Source: an uncultured bacterium
Lineage (GTDB): Bacteria; Patescibacteriota; Minisyncoccia; Phycocordibacterales; Phycocordibacteraceae
Direction: 5' to 3'
NCBI GenBank assembly: GCA_943914435.1
Contig: CALUBY010000032.1
Span: 1 to 8,727 of the forward strand
DNA: 8,727 nucleotides
This document shows positions 1-6,226 of the stretch, one piece after another. The position numbers were made by a program, and so were the translations under genes. Position 1 is the first letter of the stretch. Every line of letters starts with the position of its first letter. The notes under the pieces are model-generated. The model was not told the DNA's origin. It saw only the letters and a list, made by a program, of their open reading frames with translations, and ran no database searches.

Positions 1-57
1 CGAAATATCACGATTACGACAGCGAAATCAGCGACTTACTTGGAGAATGTGGGGTCA
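1..57. mobile_element. Possible end of an insertion sequence interrupting the SRAP gene
   Basis: Reading leftward, resemblance to SRAP proteins holds to about residue 151 (bases 54-56) and then stops, with a stop codon five codons later. The minus strand from base 57 begins TGACCCCACATTCTCC. This TG-initial, CCCC-containing start resembles the termini of some IS21-like elements, but that is only a likeness from memory. No transposase, second end or target duplication is inside the window. A plain deletion or rearrangement junction would explain the data equally well. Confidence 0.3.
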
Positions 58-506
58 GTTGTCTGGCCATCCTTGACCTTCCGAACGGATGGCCAGCGCG
101 GCACATGGATGCCAGCGAAAAAGGCGGGGGCATCGGCATCGCGCAGCCGGAACCACGCAACCCCTCGCCCCGGACCGTGAGGCTCCGCAAAGGAAGTGAG
201 CGGCACGAGGCATCGATACCCCACGCCCAGCCAGCGGCGCCAGTGTGGCGAGCCGGTGTTTCTGACGTTGGTCACGCCGCGGTCGTAATGCGCTCCGCGG
301 GCGGCAAGCACGCTCTGCGGTGTCGGCAGGCCCCAGCGCGCAAGAACCAGCTCATGGCGATCTGCTCCGTGACGAACGATCGGGGCCGTCTGGTCAGGAT
401 AGATTGCGGGCTGCGGCTGGTGATTGCCAAGCAGATCGAGAGCAGCAGGCTGAAACAGGTTCCGAATGTGATCCTGCGGTTTAGTGGACGCATAGAGGTT
501 ACACAT
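36..506 (-). pseudogene. SRAP (YedK/HMCES-like) abasic-site protein, C-terminally truncated
   Basis: SRAP proteins crosslink covalently to abasic sites in single-stranded DNA through the N-terminal cysteine exposed after Met removal. The product starts MCNLY, so Cys2 is present. The TNVRN segment (residues 79-83, Asn80 probably matching the active-site Asn), SPHWRRWL, RCLVPLTSFAEP (Glu108) and FFAGI are recognisable SRAP blocks. Full-length members are about 220 residues. This one ends at 156, just after RKVKDGQTTD, so the block with the conserved histidine (about residue 160 in YedK) is missing and the last residues PTFSK look foreign. The start is firm: AGGAG lies 9 nt upstream of the ATG. 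It follows the 106-codon gene by 97 nt and probably shares its LexA-controlled promoter. Without the His region the product is probably unable to carry out or reverse crosslinking normally, so I call it broken. A sequencing frameshift is less likely, because no other frame in bases 1-35 resumes SRAP sequence. Confidence 0.8.
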
Positions 507-603
507 TTACCAGCTCTCCTGTTTGCGCCGCCGAGTGGAAAAGAAGGACGGACGGCGCCAAGCATCATATGAACCAGCGAGCTTGCTTGACAGGCCGTCC
601 CTG

Positions 604-924
604 TCAGCCTGCGTCGAGTCTATGAGCGACGCCAGCGCGGAGAAGGACACATAGCCGTCCCAACTCACTACGGCGCGCATCCGCAGAAGCCAGCCCAAGG
701 GCACGCTCCCACGCCGCCCGAAGCATAGCTCCTTTGGGGTGCGTCGTGGCGATATGGTGCAATGCAGCAGCCAGATCAGGCTCGCCTCTCAGATCGAGTT
801 CAGCAGTTTCCTCAACAGCAATCTCAAGCCGCGTCATCGCTCTAGCGAGTGCTTCTCGACCGGCAATTTGTTCACTCCAAGCTCCACCGAACGCGACATT
901 TCGCATCTGACCTTCTCTGTCCAT
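604..924 (-). CDS. Small hypothetical protein, first gene of the LexA-controlled leftward unit
   Basis: I do not recognise this 106-residue protein. The start at 924 is chosen because a near-perfect Shine-Dalgarno (AAGGAGGT, bases 930-937 on the minus strand) stands 5 nt upstream; an in-frame ATG at 966 would lie upstream of the SOS box and has no such site. The product is soluble, without membrane segments or signal peptide. It is rich in Ala, Glu and Arg and probably mostly helical: residues 20-45 read as an amphipathic helix with acidic patches (EIAVEET, AELDLRGEPD), followed by AALHHIATTHPKG and a second Ala/Arg-rich helix (AAWERALGLASADARR). It lies directly downstream of an exact LexA box and upstream of the SRAP gene, so a role in the SOS response is inferred from position only. 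The opposite strand is also open over part of this region, but the strong ribosome-binding site and SOS box favour this reading. Confidence 0.65.
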   Translation of the reverse strand: MDREGQMRNVAFGGAWSEQIAGREALARAMTRLEIAVEETAELDLRGEPDLAAALHHIATTHPKGAMLRAAWERALGLASADARRSELGRLCVLLRAGVAHRLDAG

Positions 925-946
925 CGCCAACCTCCTTGCCGTCAAA

Positions 947-961
947 GAACAAATATAGAAC
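947..961. promoter_or_regulatory. LexA (SOS) box between divergent genes
   Basis: GAAC-AAATATA-GAAC is an exact match to the alphaproteobacterial LexA operator GAAC-N7-GAAC. It sits 22 bp before the ATG at 924 on the left and 36 bp before the ATG at 998 on the right, so one operator could repress both directions. A Y-family polymerase and an SRAP gene on its two sides are classic SOS functions. Confidence 0.85.
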
Positions 962-980
962 ATCAAAAGGGATATGACTA
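952..980 (-). promoter_or_regulatory. Candidate leftward promoter overlapping the SOS box
   Basis: On the minus strand TAGTCA (975-980, 4 of 6 to TTGACA) and TATATT (952-957, 5 of 6 to TATAAT) are separated by exactly 17 bp. The -10 lies inside the LexA box, so LexA binding would block it, and transcription would start just upstream of the Shine-Dalgarno at 930-937. A convincing rightward promoter was not found; the A/T-rich spacer of the box may serve both directions. Confidence 0.4.
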
Positions 981-997
981 TCCAGAAGGGCGGCGAG

Positions 998-2200
998 ATG
1001 GGGCCATATAGAGTCTTATACCTTGATATGAATGGATATTACGCCTCCATAACACAACAGATGGAGCCGAATCTTCGCGGCAGACCAGTCGCCATCACAG
1101 CCATGGAGGGAGACTACGGAGCCTGCGTTGCCGCGAGCTATGAAGCAAAGGCGTATGGGATCAAGACAGGGACATCAGTCCGAGATGCACGCCTACTTTG
1201 CCCAGAGATTGTTTTCCGGCCAAGCCGCCACAGGCTGTACGTCAGATACAGTCTTCGGATTGCCGATGTGCTGGACCGTCATGCTGAACTTTACAGGATA
1301 AGAAGCGTGGATGAGTTCCAACTCGTCTTGTCGGGCTCCGCTACCAACCTTGATGGAGCAAGAGATCTGGTTTCGCGGCTGAAACGGGCGGTGGCAGATG
1401 AGGTTGGAGCTTGCCTGCGATTTAGCGCAGGCATCGGACCGAATGCACTGTTGGCGAAAACTGCCGGGAAGCTGGAGAAGCCAGATGGGTTCCAGTGGCT
1501 CTCATCGGACAATATGCCGGAGCGGCTGTCGCACCTGAAGCTGGATGACCTTCCAGGCATATCCACGGCTTTGCGACAGCGGCTGGAGCGCGCAGGGGTG
1601 CGAGACATACCAGACCTTTGGCGTCTTGATCCACGTCATGCCCGAGCGATCTGGAGATCTGTGGAGGGAGAAAGATTCGTGCGCGCCCTTCAGGGCGATG
1701 AAATCCCGCTGGTGAGCACAAACCGCGGGGGCTACGGGAACTCCAAGGTTCTGGCGCCGGAGTTCCGATCGGCGCCCGCAGCCTATCTGGTGTCTAAGTG
1801 GCTAGTTGAGAAAGCTGTTGCCAGACTCCGCAGGGATGGCAGGGTCGCCGGCTCCTTCGGGTTTCATATCTCGTTGAGGAAAGGGAGCACGATAGGAAAA
1901 ACCATCCGGTGCGCACAGAGTCAGGACACGGCCGCATTCTTGCGCATTAACCGGCGGCTCTGGCAGGATGCATGGAAGGATATCAGAGGTTTCGAAATTG
2001 TGGTGATCGGGGTGTATCTGGGTCATGTCGGGCTCCTTCGCGACCGAAACGGCGATCTGCTCACGCCTGTTCCACCATCCGAACGGACAAAAGGGGAGAG
2101 AGCCGCGCAAGCGGTGGACTTCATCAATGATCGCTTCGGACCAGGGTCGATCACTTACGGAGTTAGAACACCGCATCCCGGATTTTTTGAACGAGGATAG
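998..2200 (+). CDS. Y-family translesion DNA polymerase (UmuC/DinB-like), SOS regulated
   Basis: Error-prone polymerase for copying damaged DNA. With the start at 998 it has 400 residues. The palm begins RVLYLDMNGYYAS: Asp10 is the first metal ligand and Tyr15 the steric-gate position; DMN rather than DMD is UmuC-like. SVDE (Asp105, Glu106) supplies the other two carboxylates, so the catalytic triad is intact. YEAKAYGIKTG (about 48-58) is the fingers motif, SAGIGPNALLAKTAGKLEKPDG (about 143-164) the palm/thumb block, and LDDLPGISTALRQRLERAGV (182-201) the helix-hairpin-helix. Residues 250-350 fit the little-finger domain. I see no clear clamp-binding motif at the C-terminus (ends HPGFFERG), and no umuD-like gene is adjacent. 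The ATG at 998 is preferred over the in-frame ATG at 974 because GAAGGG lies 7 nt before it, while AAAGG is only 3 nt from the earlier one. The LexA box lies 36 bp upstream. The UmuC versus DinB subfamily cannot be settled by eye. Confidence 0.93.
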   Translation: MGPYRVLYLDMNGYYASITQQMEPNLRGRPVAITAMEGDYGACVAASYEAKAYGIKTGTSVRDARLLCPEIVFRPSRHRLYVRYSLRIADVLDRHAELYRIRSVDEFQLVLSGSATNLDGARDLVSRLKRAVADEVGACLRFSAGIGPNALLAKTAGKLEKPDGFQWLSSDNMPERLSHLKLDDLPGISTALRQRLERAGVRDIPDLWRLDPRHARAIWRSVEGERFVRALQGDEIPLVSTNRGGYGNSKVLAPEFRSAPAAYLVSKWLVEKAVARLRRDGRVAGSFGFHISLRKGSTIGKTIRCAQSQDTAAFLRINRRLWQDAWKDIRGFEIVVIGVYLGHVGLLRDRNGDLLTPVPPSERTKGERAAQAVDFINDRFGPGSITYGVRTPHPGFFERG

Positions 2201-2238
2201 AAATGGGAAAGTTCCGCGCTGGCCCATGGAGGGAAGGC

Positions 2239-2268
2239 AAAAAAAAACCCCCACAATAGTGAGGGTTT
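2239..2268 (-). terminator. Intrinsic terminator of the recombination operon
   Basis: On the minus strand, 6 nt after the VWA stop codon, AAACCCTCAC pairs with GTGGGGGTTT (10 bp with one U-G) around a TATT loop, and the T run is nine long (2239-2247). This is a textbook Rho-independent terminator for leftward transcription. In the rightward direction the stem has a C-A mismatch and only three T, so it is a poor terminator for the polymerase transcript arriving from the other side. Confidence 0.9.
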
Positions 2269-2274
2269 AAGTAG

Positions 2275-3969
2275 TTAAAGCAGGCGTTTGACCAAACGAG
2301 AGATTGCCGCAGGGACATCACTGCACTTGTTGATCTGCTCATGGTCAAGAAACAAGTCTACTGGATAATCGTCACTCGACAAAACGAGGCCATATATCTC
2401 AACGCCAAAGAATGCGGCATCCGTGACGGCCTTACGAGTGGCGGGCACATTACCAGGTTTGCCATCAGTAAGCGTGAGAATGACCTTTCTTTCCCTCTCA
2501 GAACTCAGCAAGTGTAGTGCTGCTCCATTATATGCTGAGTGAAGAGGAGTTCCGCCGGATGGTGTGGGCCATCTGCGAAGACACTTGGCGATCGGTGCGT
2601 TATGATCTTTTATTATACCGATCCCAAGCGTGTTATTCCATTTCCCTGTGGGGGGAAAATAAGCGATGCTGGCCTCGACCTCAGGAAACACGTCCAAAGC
2701 CGCGATTACGGCTATGGCTGCGAGACAGAGTTCGTGGTAAGTCGCGCCTTTTGTCGATGAAGATGTATCGACAAGTGTCATGAAGGAAATTTGTTGATCC
2801 TCTTCAATGACGCGGCGCCTGAAGACCGGCGGATCGCTTTCCCGCATAAGTCTGGTAATCCGTCTTTGGTCAAGATGGCGACCGGACGGCGCGTGGTCAG
2901 ACATCATGACCTCGCCCAGCAGCAGGGGGGATAATGCACTCGCAATATTGGATCGCAGTGCGAACGCCTTTTGAGCAGTTTGACTGAAATCCGAAGAAGT
3001 CTCTTCAGTAGAAAAGGCAAGACAACCCGCCGACGGTTGATCGACAGCGTAATCGTGATCCCTTTGACATAGTTGAGACGCCCTGTTTAAAATATCGTAC
3101 CTCGTAGATTGGTCTGAGGTAACGAGAGAGCTCAATAGGGCATCATGATGACTATCTTTCGATTTATGGAAAGCATACTCAGAACCACCATCTTGAGATT
3201 GGCCAGCCGGTCTATCTTGAGTGGTATTATCACCATTTTCGTGGTTACCTGATGTCGTCTCAGGATTTGAGCCCTGCGATTCTGTTTTCCGGCTAGAGAA
3301 AGACTCAAAGGACGACAGGACAAGTTGGTAAAGCTCCTTTGCCAACATGTATATTGTAAGCGTTGCCTTCAAATCCGGTCCTGTGCTTGCCGCTGATTGA
3401 CCGATTGCGCGGGCGGCGTCCATGGCGTCCTTTGAAAGGAACTCGGTAACTGCACCTTGAGCAATGTGCTGTTGCTCTCCAAGAAAGGTCTGCCCAAGAG
3501 CCTCCGCCCTGAACGTGAGAAGACACCAATCTAGGATAACTATCTCTGGCGGTCGCTCCCTTCCCATATCTAAAGGATTAGCTAGAAAGACAAGACGCGC
3601 CGTTTCATCAAGATACATCGAGACTCCCGGATATAAACGTCCGAGGTTCGCTTCAATCCTGATATCCTCAAGAATATTGAAAATAACGAACAAGAGCGGA
3701 TCATAGCTATGAACCATAGATGTCCGTATGTGCTCAAGGTATGCGAAATCCGTCATACGGACGTGGCCGCCAGCTTCATGGGCGATAACACCGTAAAGGG
3801 CTAGCAACTTGGCAGGGTCTTTAAAGTCCCAGTGAGGAAGATGGATAATCTCCCCATCTGTAGCACAGTTGCCGTCAAAAACGATGTTTACATTATATTT
3901 TCGACCGAGCAACCGCGATAGTTTGGTGGCGACCTTGTGGTGGCCAATCATTTCTTTGGTGAGTGACAT
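2275..3969 (-). CDS. VWA-domain protein with metallopeptidase-like N-terminus (CobT-like)
   Basis: 564 residues. The N-terminal part has a zincin-like segment, YGVIAHEAGGHVRMTDF (59-75), followed by FNILEDIRIEANLGR (97-111), the pair of blocks seen in CobT-like VWA proteins. A Ser/Asn/Gln/Asp-rich linker (about 222-275) separates this from a C-terminal von Willebrand A domain with a complete MIDAS: DTSSS (401-405), Thr474 in GGTPLHSA, and Asp502 in LTLTDGKP. Such VWA proteins partner MoxR/CobS-type AAA+ ATPases, two genes upstream here. They are often annotated as cobalt chelatase CobT, but no CobN or cobalamin gene is present, so that function is not supported. The start at 3969 is chosen for GGAGAG upstream of the ATG; an ATG 34 codons earlier has no ribosome site and would add a basic stretch overlapping the upstream gene. 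Oddity: HEAGGH has one residue more than HExxH. It is the last gene of the operon. Confidence 0.88.
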   Translation of the reverse strand: MSLTKEMIGHHKVATKLSRLLGRKYNVNIVFDGNCATDGEIIHLPHWDFKDPAKLLALYGVIAHEAGGHVRMTDFAYLEHIRTSMVHSYDPLLFVIFNILEDIRIEANLGRLYPGVSMYLDETARLVFLANPLDMGRERPPEIVILDWCLLTFRAEALGQTFLGEQQHIAQGAVTEFLSKDAMDAARAIGQSAASTGPDLKATLTIYMLAKELYQLVLSSFESFSSRKTESQGSNPETTSGNHENGDNTTQDRPAGQSQDGGSEYAFHKSKDSHHDALLSSLVTSDQSTRYDILNRASQLCQRDHDYAVDQPSAGCLAFSTEETSSDFSQTAQKAFALRSNIASALSPLLLGEVMMSDHAPSGRHLDQRRITRLMRESDPPVFRRRVIEEDQQISFMTLVDTSSSTKGATYHELCLAAIAVIAALDVFPEVEASIAYFPPTGKWNNTLGIGIIKDHNAPIAKCLRRWPTPSGGTPLHSAYNGAALHLLSSERERKVILTLTDGKPGNVPATRKAVTDAAFFGVEIYGLVLSSDDYPVDLFLDHEQINKCSDVPAAISRLVKRLL

Positions 3970-3995
3970 GTTGGTTCTCTCCAGATGAAAGGTTG

Positions 3996-4017
3996 AAACA
4001 GGCCCTAAGGCCTGTTT
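3996..4017 (-). repeat. Perfect hairpin between the DUF3150 and VWA genes
   Basis: AAACAGGCC and its exact complement (9 bp) flank a 4-nt loop, 26 bp before the VWA start and 7 bp after the DUF3150 stop codon. Leftward RNA would read a GC-rich stem ending GTTTC, with too few U for a good terminator. It may be a weak attenuator or an RNA-stability or processing element. It differs from the T-run leaders of the upstream genes. Confidence 0.6.
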
Positions 4018-4024
4018 GCTATGG

Positions 4025-5092
4025 TTACCAGTTGAACGAGATCGGTTTCTTGACCTGCGGCGAACCGGCAATGTTAGAAACGGAGGATGATTTATCCTGC
4101 GCTTCTACAGGTGTTGGCTTGTTAACATTGGGCGCATCATCTACCGCGCTCAAAAGTCTTCCTTCAGAGAAGGGATATGGCTCCGCAACAAAAGTATCTG
4201 GCATTACGAAGCCCGAAGACTGATCATCCACAAGAGCGGAAGCAAGATCAGTTTTTACACCCCTCACTTTTACCCGGCGTTCGAAATCAGGATAAGATCC
4301 AAGACCCCGAAGTAACTTTGCCAAACGGCGGAAATCCTCTTTGACGATCTGCCCTTCCCCAGCAACCGCGCTATCAAGCTCATCTGCAAAAGGAAGAAAA
4401 CAGTTTTCTTGATCAGCAAAGGCGAACCTCCGAAGTTTTTCAGCGATTCCTTTGACGGTAGCCCGAACAGAAGAACGGAACGTCGAGTCCTGCCGTCCAT
4501 CCATGTAAGCATCGTCGATTTTCTGAATGTAGATGGACAAGCTTGTGTGAACATCCATCAGAATTCGCGATGCCAAGGTATCGCTTTTTCTAGTCAGAGA
4601 GTTGGAAGCATCGAAAGGTGAGGAGGCGACCCGGAAGATTGTGTACTCCGCCTTGCAGCGCGATTTGACAATCTGTGCAGGAAGCTTGGACTTGAGAATG
4701 ACATCGGTAAAGTCAGCGTTCTCAAGTGCCCATTCTTCTACCCATTGATCGTAGTTCGCCAGGAAGTCTCGTAGCGCTAGATCGAAGTTGCTGCATATCG
4801 TATCCAACTGGGTCACCAGGCTGGACACTGCTGTTTCTGGAACCGCGAACCCACCCATGAAACTCACACCTTCGCGCATGAGAAGGGTGTTTGCTTCACT
4901 GCGTAGAGCGACGAGCGGTTTCAGACGTTCCGCGGAAATCAGCTTCTTCCTTCCGAGGCTGACGACACGATCATCCTCAGGCAAGTCCGGCACCAGATTG
5001 ATACCGAGATCTTCACGGTCGAGCTTGCGCTCTCCGCCCCAGATCCGGAAATCAAGGTGAACCATTTCAACATTCGCCAGTACCGTCTTCAT
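4025..5092 (-). CDS. DUF3150 domain protein of the AAA+/VWA module
   Basis: 355 residues. The N-terminal pattern (WGGERKLDREDLG at 19-31, LPEDDRVVSLGRKKLI about 37-52, then GVSFMGGFAVP about 75-85 and a helical region with FLANYDQWVEEWA) is how I recognise DUF3150. The function of this family is unknown, and it is regularly encoded between a MoxR/CobS-like ATPase and a VWA protein on conjugative plasmids and ICEs. Here it has exactly that position. The middle is largely helical. The last 60 or so residues are Pro/Ser/Asp-rich and probably disordered. No enzymatic motif, signal peptide or membrane segment is visible. The start at 5092 (MKTVLANVEM) is set by GGAG 7 nt upstream; an ATG at 5128 would place the hairpin and T run of the leader inside the coding sequence. 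An adaptor between the ATPase and the VWA partner is inference by analogy with other three-part MoxR systems. Confidence 0.85.
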   Translation of the reverse strand: MKTVLANVEMVHLDFRIWGGERKLDREDLGINLVPDLPEDDRVVSLGRKKLISAERLKPLVALRSEANTLLMREGVSFMGGFAVPETAVSSLVTQLDTICSNFDLALRDFLANYDQWVEEWALENADFTDVILKSKLPAQIVKSRCKAEYTIFRVASSPFDASNSLTRKSDTLASRILMDVHTSLSIYIQKIDDAYMDGRQDSTFRSSVRATVKGIAEKLRRFAFADQENCFLPFADELDSAVAGEGQIVKEDFRRLAKLLRGLGSYPDFERRVKVRGVKTDLASALVDDQSSGFVMPDTFVAEPYPFSEGRLLSAVDDAPNVNKPTPVEAQDKSSSVSNIAGSPQVKKPISFNW

Positions 5093-5145
5093 GTGACCTC
5101 TCCAAAAAAAGGGGGAGGTCACTCCCAATGGGAGTGGAACCTCCC
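5093..5145 (-). promoter_or_regulatory. Terminator-like hairpin abutting the RBS of the DUF3150 gene
   Basis: In leftward RNA, 5138-5145 pairs with 5113-5120 (GGGAGGTT/GACCTCCC, last pair U-G). Inside it ACTCCC/GGGAGT pairs around a 3-nt loop (5121-5135). CC, then seven T (5104-5110), then GGAG (5100-5103) and an ATG 7 nt later follow without a break. This is an intrinsic-terminator shape running straight into the Shine-Dalgarno. An alternative stem, GTGACCTC (5093-5100) with GAGGTCAC (5115-5122), extended by CC/GG, would enclose the T run and hide the Shine-Dalgarno. The two structures share bases and cannot form together. Confidence 0.75.
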
Positions 5146-5162
5146 AGTGGGATTGATGTATG

Positions 5163-5181
5163 AGGGCGCGGGATGCGCCCT
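5163..5181 (-). repeat. GC-rich hairpin just after the AAA+ gene
   Basis: AGGGCGC (5163-5169) and GCGCCCT (5175-5181) form a perfect 7-bp stem with a 5-nt loop, 8 nt past the AAA+ stop codon. No T run follows in the leftward direction, so it is not a good terminator by itself. It may protect the 3' end of the upstream message or mark a processing site. Confidence 0.55.
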
Positions 5182-5189
5182 TCGGTTGT

Positions 5190-6155
5190 TTATGCAGCCT
5201 GTTCGGCGTCAGTGGGTATGCCGGTTGTCATCGTGAAAATGACCATGGCTGCGGTCTGCTCTTCGGGTTGTAGACGATCCAGATAGCTTGGCCGTAACGC
5301 TCGCATGAGCTTATCGGCCGGAACATCGTCATAACGATAGTTATCCAGGCCGAAACTCATCCCCAACCGAAAGAACCGGCGCAGAGCGCGGGTCGAGATG
5401 GCAAGGGACAATATTTCAGTTATATCCGCAGCCTTGAGGCGGGTTTCTGAGGCGAAATTGACCATACGGGACACGAATTCACCCGTATAGGTAGGAAACG
5501 CGCGGAGCAGAAGGTCTATCTCATTAGCAGCATCCATGTAGTCGATGTGCAGAAACACGAAGCGGTCTAGAAAGGCCGGATCGAGCTTCCTTACAGAGCC
5601 AATGTACTGACCTGACGCATCGCCCATGCCTCCAGAATTACCGGTGACGATAAGTCTGAAGTCGGGATGCCGCTCGATGATCTCACCGGTCTCCTTGATC
5701 AGCAGATAGCCACCGTCAAGAATGTCGTTCAGGCCGATCAGGTTGTCCGCCATCCCGCGGTCGATCTCGTTGATGATGAGGGCATAGCCATGTTTCATGG
5801 CGAGTGCGAGAGGCCCTAGTTCAAAGATTGTATCTCCGTACTTGGCGCCGGTTCTCCCAACAAGATCGTCAATCTCTGATGACTTCTTCCATGACGTCAT
5901 GAGAGTCGGCCAGTTCAGCCGTGCCAGAACCTGCTTCGCGAGCGAGGTTTTCCCTGCACCAAATGGACCATGAAGATAGAGACCATCCCCATCGGTCTCA
6001 GTGCAGAGATAGGCAAGGATCAGTTTCAACTCATCCTTACGGAATACATACTGAGGATCAACGGGAAGGGAAAGCGAAGTGCGCTCAAAAACCCGAACCT
6101 CAATGTTCTCTGCACCCGGAAGCCCGAAGAGGGCGGTGACATTATCATGCATCAT
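5190..6155 (-). CDS. MoxR/CobS-like AAA+ ATPase
   Basis: 321 residues from the chosen start. Walker A is GPFGAGKT (63-70). The Walker B strand is GYALIINEIDRG (123-134), with Asn129 where most AAA+ proteins have Asp, followed by the catalytic Glu130. IVTGNSGG (169-176) is sensor 1 with Asn173, LDPAFLDRF (191-199) carries the likely arginine finger Arg198, and STRALRRFFRL (254-264) fits sensor 2. The layout is that of MoxR/CobS/CbbQ ATPases, which remodel target proteins together with a VWA partner; that partner is two genes downstream. Homologues in SXT/R391 and IncC elements are called CobS, but no cobalamin context exists here. The start at 6155 rests on GGAG 7 nt upstream; a second ATG follows at once at 6152. 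An ATG at 6182 is rejected because the leader hairpin would then be coding. The acidic/Ala tail (DAEQAA) is unremarkable. Confidence 0.92.
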   Translation of the reverse strand: MMHDNVTALFGLPGAENIEVRVFERTSLSLPVDPQYVFRKDELKLILAYLCTETDGDGLYLHGPFGAGKTSLAKQVLARLNWPTLMTSWKKSSEIDDLVGRTGAKYGDTIFELGPLALAMKHGYALIINEIDRGMADNLIGLNDILDGGYLLIKETGEIIERHPDFRLIVTGNSGGMGDASGQYIGSVRKLDPAFLDRFVFLHIDYMDAANEIDLLLRAFPTYTGEFVSRMVNFASETRLKAADITEILSLAISTRALRRFFRLGMSFGLDNYRYDDVPADKLMRALRPSYLDRLQPEEQTAAMVIFTMTTGIPTDAEQAA

Positions 6156-6209
6156 GTGAGTTCTCCAAAAAAAGGGGGACAACTCACCCCTCTGGGGAAA
6201 GTCATCCCC
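6156..6209 (-). promoter_or_regulatory. Terminator-like hairpin abutting the RBS of the AAA+ gene
   Basis: Leftward RNA: GGGGATGAC (6201-6209) pairs fully with GTTGTCCCC (6175-6183), counting two G-U pairs, with an inner CCCC/GGGG stem (6187-6197). C, seven T (6167-6173), GGAG (6163-6166 region) and an ATG 7 nt later follow directly. The competing stem is GTGAGTT (6156-6162) with AACTCAC (6181-6187), plus TCC/GGA, which would cover the Shine-Dalgarno. Both stems have counterparts in the DUF3150 leader, with different bases but the same pairing. Confidence 0.75.
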
Positions 6210-6226
6210 GTGAGGGTTAAGTGATA

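Noticed and set aside
105..572. Open rightward frame over the SRAP gene
   Set aside because: It is antisense to a recognisable SRAP sequence with a good ribosome-binding site, and its translation resembles no family.
507..704. Leftward 65-codon frame overlapping the end of the 106-residue gene and ending just before SRAP
   Set aside because: It has no recognisable content and starts inside a better supported gene. It might be a frameshifted tail of that gene, but nothing in the sequence demonstrates this.
739..1011. Rightward frame spanning the SOS box region
   Set aside because: It runs antisense to the small gene and overlaps the polymerase start; no ribosome-binding site or family pattern.
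2275..6155. Cobalt chelatase (CobS/CobT) of cobalamin synthesis
   Set aside because: Only the AAA+ and VWA folds are shared; no CobN or other cobalamin gene is present and the neighbours are recombination genes.
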